Positions 14,153 to 19,604 of a stretch of 19,604 nucleotides of DNA are shown in pieces. Origin of the DNA: Candidatus Atribacteria bacterium (lineage in GTDB: Bacteria > Atribacterota > Atribacteria > Atribacterales > Atribacteraceae). The notes below the pieces were generated by a model that saw nothing but the letters and a program-made list of their open reading frames with translations, made no database searches and was not told the DNA's origin. The stretch's first letter is position 1. Each line of letters begins with the position of its first letter. Where the stretch lies: assembly GCA_003561145.1 (NCBI GenBank), contig PWXL01000219.1, positions 1 to 19,604 of the forward strand. The letters run 5' to 3'. Both the position numbers and the translations under genes were made by a program.

Positions 14153-15244
14153 AGTGAGCGTTCCTTTTTGAGATATGCCTCGATAAAATCGCTGATCTCA
14201 CCGTCCATGACCCGCTGCAGGTTGCCGGTCTCATGGCCGGTACGGTGGTCCTTTACCATAGTATAGGGATGAAAAACATAGGTACGGATTTGGCTTCCCC
14301 AGGCAATATCTTTGTGTTCGCCCTTTTTTGCCTGCATTTTTTCCTGCTGCTCGGTGAGCATTCGTTCATGAATCCTGGCTTTCAGAATATGCATGGCCAC
14401 TGCTTTGTTCTGGTGCTGGGAACGCTCGTTCTGGCACTGTACGGTGATTCCTGTAGGAAGATGGATGATGCGCACCGCAGAATCCGTTACATTAACATGT
14501 TGTCCTCCCGCACCTCCGGAGCGAAAAGTCTCGATGCGGAGATCCACCGGTGAGATTTCAACCTGAATGTCATCATCGATATCCGCCGTAATTTCCACCA
14601 GTGCGAAGGTGGTATGGCGCCGCTTATTTGAATCAAAAGGAGAGATGCGGATGAGCCGGTGAACCCCTCGTTCAGATTTCAGGTACCCATAGGCGTACTC
14701 CCCCTTCACCAGGAAGGTAACATGCTTGAGGCCCGCTTCATCACCTTCCAGGGCATCAGTGACTTGTACCTCGAAACCCTTGCCCTCACAAAACCTTGTA
14801 TAGAGCCGAAAAAGCATGTCCACCCAGTCCTGGGACTCGGTTCCTCCCGCTCCTGAATGGATAGTGACTATGGCATCGCCCCGGTCCTCTTTTTCCTGAA
14901 AGAGCAACCTGATGTCCAAGTCCTCCACGGCCTGGGATATTTCTTTCACTTCCCGTAAGAGATCTTTGAAATCGGGGTCCTTTGATTCCATGAGAGCCGT
15001 CAATTCTTCAGCGTCCTGAAGGCGGTTCTCGAGTTCCCGGTAGGATTCCAGAACGTTTTTGTGTTTTTTGTAATCCTGCAGCACATCCTCTTGTACTGAA
15101 GAGCTGTCCCAAAAAGAGGTTTCTGCCATCCTGGCCTCGGTGCTCTTTACTTTGTCCTGTATTCCTTCACGCTCAAAGATACCCTCCAAGCTCATCCAGC
15201 TTACGCCGGATGGATTCAAGTTCCGTATTGATCTCTATATGCAT
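14149..15244 (-). CDS. prfB: Peptide chain release factor 2, with +1 programmed frameshift
   Basis: Release factor 2 reads UGA and UAA stops and hydrolyses peptidyl-tRNA. The gene is in two frames. The first runs from the ATG at 15244 (RBS GAGGAGGT, seven bases upstream) through 23 codons ending GGYL at CTT, with TGA at 15173-15175. The second resumes by skipping one base (T15175) at GAG CGT GAA (ERE) and stops at 14149. The product is 364 residues, the normal RF2 length. The stop-recognition tripeptide SPF is in RISPFDSNKRRH, and the catalytic GGQ is in SGGAGGQHVNVTDSAVRI. Expression is autoregulated: when RF2 is scarce the ribosome slips. It lies 20 bases after secA, the usual Bacillota order. 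Confidence 0.97.
15172..15187 (-). promoter_or_regulatory. prfB programmed +1 frameshift signal
   Basis: On the minus strand the sequence is GGAGGG TAT CTT TGA G: an internal Shine-Dalgarno-like GGAGGG (15182-15187), three bases, the slippery CTT (15176-15178) and an in-frame TGA (15173-15175). The layout is the same as in E. coli prfB (AGGGGG TAT CTT TGA C). The base after TGA is G instead of the commoner C, so the first +1-frame residue is Glu (YLE) rather than Asp (YLD). Confidence 0.95.
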
Positions 15245-15264
15245 ACCAATAACCTCCTCTGTAA

Positions 15265-17823
15265 TCAGCTTTTTCCACAACAGTGTTTGAACTTTTTCCC
15301 GCTCCCGCAGGGACAGGGGTCATTGCGACCGATCTTCTTTTTTTTGCGGGTCGGTGCAGCTACCGCTGTTTGTTCTCTTTTTTCCGCGCTTTCCCGTCTT
15401 CTGCTGACAGGCACAGTACTCTCTTCTCTCCGTTGAGTGACTGGTGCCTTGCCCCTGGAACGGTCAGTCACCACGTTCACCCGGTAAAGATACCGCAATG
15501 AATCCTCACGGATACGGGCAATCATGTCCTGGAACATCTCGAAACCCTCGTGTTGATATTCGATAAAAGGATCACGCTGACCCACAGCACGTAACCCTAT
15601 ACCTTCACGCAAATGATCCATGTTGTGCAGGTGTTCTTTCCAGGAAGAGTCCACCACCCGCAGAAGAATGTAGCGCTCAAGTTCACGGAAAACAGGTTCG
15701 GAAAGCTTCGCTACACGTTCGTTATATCGGACCCGGCATAATTCCAGGATTTGGTCTCGCAGCCTGTTGCGCTCCACTTTTTCCCGCTCATTTTCCGGAA
15801 CCTTGAGACCGAAACCGAACAAAGCGATGAGGCGCCCGTTGAGGCCGTCCCAATCCCATTCCTCCGGGTACAGTTTGGCGTCACAAAAAGCAGCAAGAGA
15901 CTCGTCAACCACCTGTTCTACCATGGCGAATATATGCTCGCGCAGATCCTCTTCAAACAAAACGCGTCGCCGTTCACGGTAAATGACTTCACGTTGTTTC
16001 CCCATCACGTCATCGTATTGAAGCAGAGTCTTTCGTATATTGAAGTGGTATCCTTCCACCTTCTTTTGGGCGCCTTCTATAGCACGAGTGACCAGTGAAT
16101 GTTCTATGGGTACTCCCTCGTCCACCCCCAGCCGATCCATAATTCCCCCTACCCGTTCGGAACCGAATATGCGCAGCAGGCTGTCTTCCAAAGAAAGGGA
16201 AAACCGTGAAGAACCGGGGTCTCCTTGTCTGCCGGCCCGTCCTCGCAACTGGTTGTCTATGCGGCGGCTCTCATGCCGCTCTGTTCCCACCACGTGCAAA
16301 CCGCCCAATCCGGCGACTCCAGGACCAAGCACAATATCGGTACCCCGGCCCGCCATGTTCGTGGAGATGGTAACCGCTCCATTCTGTCCGGCATTCTTGA
16401 TAATCTCGGCTTCTTTCTCGTGGTTTTTGGCATTGAGCACCTGGTGGCCGATCCCTCGACCAGAAAGCAAACGGCTTAAATGTTCTGATTTCTCGATTGA
16501 GACGGTACCCACCAGAACCGGCCGGCCCTCACGGTGCATGGTATCGATTTCCTCCACCACCGCTTTGAATTTGTCTTTTTCGTTCCGGTACACCGAATCA
16601 GGATGTGAGGTACGGTGGAGCGGTTTGTTGGGGGGGATGACTACCACCGGCATTCCGTAGGTGTATACGAACTCGGTTTCCTCGGTTTTGGCCGTACCGG
16701 TCATACCGCTCACCTTGTCATACATACGGAAATAATTCTGATATGTAATGGATGCCAGCGTCTGATTTTCATTGGCGACCTGCAAATTTTCTTTCGCTTC
16801 AATGGCCTGGTGCAGGCCTTCACTGTAGCGCCGGCCGTGCATGAGGCGACCGGTGAACTCATCCACGATAATAACCTCACCGCTTTTCACCACGTAATCA
16901 ACGTCATTCTTATATAAATGGCGGGCACGCAGAGACTGGCGTACCAGATGCTCCGTGGGATTTTTTCCTGAACCCTCGTAAAGATTGTCAACGTGCAGCA
17001 GGCTTTCTACCTTGGCGATCCCGGTATCTGTCAGCCATACTGAACGGGTCTTTTCCTCGAGATCAAAATCCTCACTACGTACCAGCCTGCGGGCTACCCG
17101 GTCCACCTTGTAATATATCTCGGTGGAATCCTCAGCAGGACCGGATATAATAAGCGGCGTACGCGCTTCATCTACTAAGATGGAATCTACTTCGTCGACA
17201 ATGGCATAATGAAGCTGTCTCTGCACGATGTCCTCTTTTTTCCATGCCATATTGTCTCGCAAATAATCAAAACCATATTCGTTGTTGGTGCCATAAGTGA
17301 TATCGGCCGCATAGGATTTTCTCCGCTCAACAGTAGGCGTGTCGTGTTGAATAAGCCCGACTGCTAAACCTAAAAACTCATATACAGGACCCATCCAGTA
17401 GCGGTCGCGCCTGGCGAGATAATCGTTGACGGTGATGATGTGGACTCCCTTTCCGGTGAGGGCATTGAGATACGCTGGAAGCGTGGCTACCAATGTTTTC
17501 CCTTCACCGGTTTGCATCTCGGCGATTTTCCCCTGGTGGAGAACCACGCCACCCATGATTTGTACGTCAAAGTGCCGCATTCCCAATACCCGCCGGGCCG
17601 CTTCCCTCACTACGGCAAATACGTCCACCAAAATGTCGTCAAGGGTCTCTCCTTTTTGGAGGCGGTTGCGAAAACTTTCTGTACGCGAGCGAAGCTCTTC
17701 ATCAGAAAGAGATGCTACAGACTCTTCCAGTGCATTGACCGGTTCAACAAACTGCTTGAACAGGCTTCGTATCAGCCTGTCCTGCCCTTTGGCAGAAAAA
17801 TAATCCTTGAGCAAACCAATCAT
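15265..17823 (-). CDS. secA: Preprotein translocase ATPase SecA
   Basis: SecA, the ATPase motor that drives Sec-dependent protein export through SecYEG. It is 852 residues from the ATG at 17823, which has AAGGAAG seven bases upstream; an in-frame TTG six codons earlier is not needed. Motifs: MQTGEGKTLVAT (Walker A, about residues 103-114) and VDEVDSILVDEARTP (DEAD-type Walker B). NMAGRGTDIVLG and QLRGRAGRQGDPGSS follow in NBD2. The helical scaffold and wing regions follow to about 780. The C-terminus has the zinc-binding tail CPCGSGKKFKHCC, which binds SecB or ribosomes in many bacteria. The gene is preceded by a promoter and a leader with complementary C and G runs and followed by prfB. Confidence 0.98.
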   Translation of the reverse strand: MIGLLKDYFSAKGQDRLIRSLFKQFVEPVNALEESVASLSDEELRSRTESFRNRLQKGETLDDILVDVFAVVREAARRVLGMRHFDVQIMGGVVLHQGKIAEMQTGEGKTLVATLPAYLNALTGKGVHIITVNDYLARRDRYWMGPVYEFLGLAVGLIQHDTPTVERRKSYAADITYGTNNEYGFDYLRDNMAWKKEDIVQRQLHYAIVDEVDSILVDEARTPLIISGPAEDSTEIYYKVDRVARRLVRSEDFDLEEKTRSVWLTDTGIAKVESLLHVDNLYEGSGKNPTEHLVRQSLRARHLYKNDVDYVVKSGEVIIVDEFTGRLMHGRRYSEGLHQAIEAKENLQVANENQTLASITYQNYFRMYDKVSGMTGTAKTEETEFVYTYGMPVVVIPPNKPLHRTSHPDSVYRNEKDKFKAVVEEIDTMHREGRPVLVGTVSIEKSEHLSRLLSGRGIGHQVLNAKNHEKEAEIIKNAGQNGAVTISTNMAGRGTDIVLGPGVAGLGGLHVVGTERHESRRIDNQLRGRAGRQGDPGSSRFSLSLEDSLLRIFGSERVGGIMDRLGVDEGVPIEHSLVTRAIEGAQKKVEGYHFNIRKTLLQYDDVMGKQREVIYRERRRVLFEEDLREHIFAMVEQVVDESLAAFCDAKLYPEEWDWDGLNGRLIALFGFGLKVPENEREKVERNRLRDQILELCRVRYNERVAKLSEPVFRELERYILLRVVDSSWKEHLHNMDHLREGIGLRAVGQRDPFIEYQHEGFEMFQDMIARIREDSLRYLYRVNVVTDRSRGKAPVTQRREESTVPVSRRRESAEKREQTAVAAPTRKKKKIGRNDPCPCGSGKKFKHCCGKS

Positions 17824-17854
17824 AAAAAAACTTCCTTTCAACTATCACCATTAT

Positions 17855-17914
17855 CAGTCCCCCCCCAGAGTACTTAGTGCATTTTGGCTTATTGTGTTCC
17901 TTTCGGGGGGTCTG
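17855..17914 (-). repeat. Long-loop inverted repeat in the secA leader
   Basis: An 8-C run (17859-17866) preceded by CAGT and a 6-G run (17905-17910) followed by TCTG are complementary over 9 of 10 positions, around about 40 bases. In the secA mRNA the 5' arm (CAGACCCCCC) would begin near the predicted start site from 17919-17924 and pair with the G run, leaving the ribosome binding site free further downstream. This would give a stable 5' end to the transcript. No known riboswitch pattern is seen. Confidence 0.45.
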
Positions 17915-17918
17915 TGAG

Positions 17919-17948
17919 ATTATACCATGGAAAGCATCAGGCTGTTGA
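17919..17948 (-). promoter_or_regulatory. Promoter upstream of secA
   Basis: On the minus strand a perfect TATAAT (17919-17924) with TGG just before it forms an extended -10. An 18-base spacer and TCAACA (17943-17948) make a weak -35. The predicted transcription start is near 17912, giving a leader of about 90 bases to the secA ATG. The DUF5317 gene lies about 80 bases upstream, so secA-prfB is probably its own transcription unit. Confidence 0.6.
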
Positions 17949-18025
17949 GGGGAAGAATTTGGAGAAAGAAAGTCGTGAGAGGGGACAGCACCCAGTTGCC
18001 GGTTGTACTACACGCTTGTATGTAT

Positions 18026-18580
18026 TCACCGCAACAGGACTATTGTGTGTGTTTCACGACCCCTCATAGCCTTGACGAGAAACCACATGACACCGATACC
18101 TATAATATAATCTCCTATACTGAGGAAAAAAGGCTGGAAAAAGACCAGGGAAAAGTAAGGAAAAATGTCAGCCAGGAAAGGGAACACAGTATGTTCCGTG
18201 AGAACCGTATGATTGAGAAACCGGCCCTTTTCCAATCTTTCGATAACATCATACAACCTCAATCGCTCTGCCATTGCCAGCGATACCGGCATCCGTCCTC
18301 CGTTCGCCGCCATCACTAAAATATTACATCCCGCTCCTATGCAGATCGCCGTCATGCCAGGGGTGCGAATACCCCACACAGTTCCCGCTAATACAAGCCC
18401 CATACCAATGAGAGCAATCCAGTTCGCTCCCCCCACTGGTATTATGACGACAGCAAAACGCAGGATGAAACCTCCAACAATCAACCAAAAATTCGGTGTA
18501 TCCACCTGCTTGATATGAGAAAGTCTTCCGCCGCTGAGGTATCCCACAATCAACCCGTAGAGTACAAAATCAGCTAACAA
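18026..18580 (-). CDS. DUF5317 family membrane protein
   Basis: A 184-residue integral membrane protein of the DUF5317 family, function unknown. Hydrophobic stretches lie at about 2-16, 30-52, 55-72, 77-92, 130-148 and 150-168. The GGRMPVSLAMA motif (about residues 93-104), with its conserved GGxMP, is the family hallmark. The start is TTG at 18580 with AAGGAG seven bases upstream, overlapping the HD-GYP gene's stop by seven bases, so translation is coupled. DUF5317 proteins commonly sit next to HD-GYP genes in clostridia, as they do here. That suggests a linked role in signalling or membrane function, which is inference. The stop is followed by about 80 bases to the secA promoter, with no clear terminator. 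Confidence 0.85.
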   Translation of the reverse strand: MLADFVLYGLIVGYLSGGRLSHIKQVDTPNFWLIVGGFILRFAVVIIPVGGANWIALIGMGLVLAGTVWGIRTPGMTAICIGAGCNILVMAANGGRMPVSLAMAERLRLYDVIERLEKGRFLNHTVLTEHTVFPFLADIFPYFSLVFFQPFFLSIGDYIIGIGVMWFLVKAMRGRETHTIVLLR

Positions 18581-19604
18581 TGAAATTCTCCTTCCGATAT
18601 AATCTTCCGAAGAGCAGCAACAACCTTGCAGTCATAACATTCCCGTTCATCTTTTTCCATGATGTGAAAAGCATTTTCGTATGAGAAAGCCTTGCGGTAG
18701 GGTCGATCTGAGGTAAGAGCGTCAAAAACATCCGCCACTGCCAGAATTTTTGCTTCCAAGGGAATATCACTACCTTTCTTACGATCAGGGTACCCTGACC
18801 CATCACACCGTTCATGGTGGGCACGTACGAACATGGCGGCGTCCTTGAGAAAGTCGATACCCGATACTATCTCTTGACCGATGGCGGGGTGCTCTTTCAC
18901 TACCATCATTTCCTCTTCATCAAGTGATGATTTTTTTCCTAAAATAGCGTCGTTGATGCCGATCTTTCCGACATCGTGAAGGACTGCAGCGTATTCGAGC
19001 ATTTCCTTGCGCCTGTCTCCCAACCGTAGTTCTTCTGCCAGGAGAAGGGCCAACTGGGACACGCGGCTTGAATGACCACGTGTGTAAGGGTCTTTGGCGT
19101 CGATCGCCGCAGAAAGAGCGCGTAACAGGTCCAAGTGACCCTTTTTTGTTTCAACATAGAGTTTAAAAGAATAGCGGGCTACCATCAAGGGGATGAAAAA
19201 GAGGACAATTCCCCAATACCCCACATTGGTGTAAATCAGATATAAAAGCAACGAAAAAGGGAACATTGCAAAGTATTGGATGATGATGCCATTGATGTTT
19301 TTCTTCCACATGGTGGATAAGGATATCTCCGTACTCAAGGAAATCACTTGCATGACCAGGAAAGCGTTGCACAGAAAAAAAACCCCTATAGAGGAAACTA
19401 TTGCTCCATAAAAGGCCGGTGATTCCCATTGAAATCCATAGCCACCGAGCTGCCAGAAGACCACCCCCGATAAAAAAGCTGACAAGGCATATTGGGCACC
19501 ATTGAACAAGCCCTTATGCAAACCGGTCGGTAGCGTGGCTATAGTCATTCCGAAAAAAGCAGTGATTGCTGCAAAATAAGGTGAAAACAGGAGAATGGCT
19601 GCAT
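18574..19604 (-). CDS. Membrane-anchored HD-GYP phosphodiesterase (N-terminus beyond window)
   Basis: The C-terminal 343 or so residues of a membrane HD-GYP protein; such enzymes hydrolyse cyclic di-GMP or related cyclic dinucleotides. The frame is open to the right edge and reads hydrophobic (AAILLFSPYFAAITAFFGM before the first visible ATG at 19548), so the true start lies outside. About four membrane segments are visible before the catalytic domain (ending near 130 residues after that ATG). Motifs: DAKDPYTRGHSSRVSQ (sensor/opening histidine), VLHDVGKIGIND (HD pair), HPAIGQEI, RAHHERCDGSGYPD (the HD-GYP signature) and AVADVFDALTSDRPYR. All metal-ligand histidines and aspartates expected for the family are present. 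It overlaps the DUF5317 start by seven bases. Confidence 0.93.
   Translation of the reverse strand, partial: AAILLFSPYFAAITAFFGMTIATLPTGLHKGLFNGAQYALSAFLSGVVFWQLGGYGFQWESPAFYGAIVSSIGVFFLCNAFLVMQVISLSTEISLSTMWKKNINGIIIQYFAMFPFSLLLYLIYTNVGYWGIVLFFIPLMVARYSFKLYVETKKGHLDLLRALSAAIDAKDPYTRGHSSRVSQLALLLAEELRLGDRRKEMLEYAAVLHDVGKIGINDAILGKKSSLDEEEMMVVKEHPAIGQEIVSGIDFLKDAAMFVRAHHERCDGSGYPDRKKGSDIPLEAKILAVADVFDALTSDRPYRKAFSYENAFHIMEKDERECYDCKVVAALRKIISEGEFHC

Noticed and set aside
15173..15175. TGA in prfB as an error or pseudogene
   Set aside because: The internal Shine-Dalgarno, CTT slippery codon and TGA at exact spacing are the known RF2 regulatory frameshift, and both frames together give the normal length.
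1..19604. Mobile element, prophage, CRISPR array or defence genes
   Set aside because: All supported genes are housekeeping or envelope genes in one orientation, with no transposase, integrase, direct-repeat array or defence-type domain seen.

Overview
The window looks like a chromosomal core segment from a Bacillota (Firmicutes) lineage of the clostridial type. The secA-prfB pair, an ftsEX operon, csaB and tagA-type wall-polymer genes, purine-rich ribosome binding sites and occasional GTG/TTG starts all point that way. No phage, transposon, tRNA, rRNA or CRISPR array was found. Every supported gene lies on the minus strand, so transcription runs from right to left.

From right (upstream) to left (downstream): a membrane-anchored HD-GYP protein (N-terminus beyond the window) overlaps a DUF5317 membrane protein. 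A promoter and a structured leader follow, then secA and prfB. prfB carries the classical +1 programmed frameshift. An unusual P-loop NTPase with a Gls24/Asp23-like C-terminal region overlaps prfB. A second promoter precedes a biotin-dependent acyl-CoA carboxyltransferase block: mmdA-type subunit, a small epsilon-like polypeptide and a biotin carrier. Translationally tight with it are a DUF5693 membrane protein broken by one in-frame TAG, csaB (pyruvyl transferase) and a WecG/TagA glycosyltransferase. These last three look like a cell-wall-polymer / S-layer anchoring module.

A third promoter (TGGTATAAT) starts a compact envelope operon: ftsE, ftsX, an EnvC-type degenerate M23 protein, a CtpA protease, a divergent polysaccharide deacetylase and a PaaI-type thioesterase. 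The EnvC-CtpA-deacetylase order resembles that of many Gram-negative bacteria, but here it is physically attached to ftsEX. This suggests a septal peptidoglycan hydrolysis control unit. After a 340-base gap rich in inverted short repeats comes gltX, which runs off the left edge.

The points most worth a second look are the in-frame amber codon in DUF5693, the NTPase-Gls24-like fusion co-translated with RF2, the ftsEX-envC-ctpA-deacetylase linkage with an Asn at the first zinc-ligand position, and the inverted heptamer array plus two palindromic repeat cores in front of gltX.
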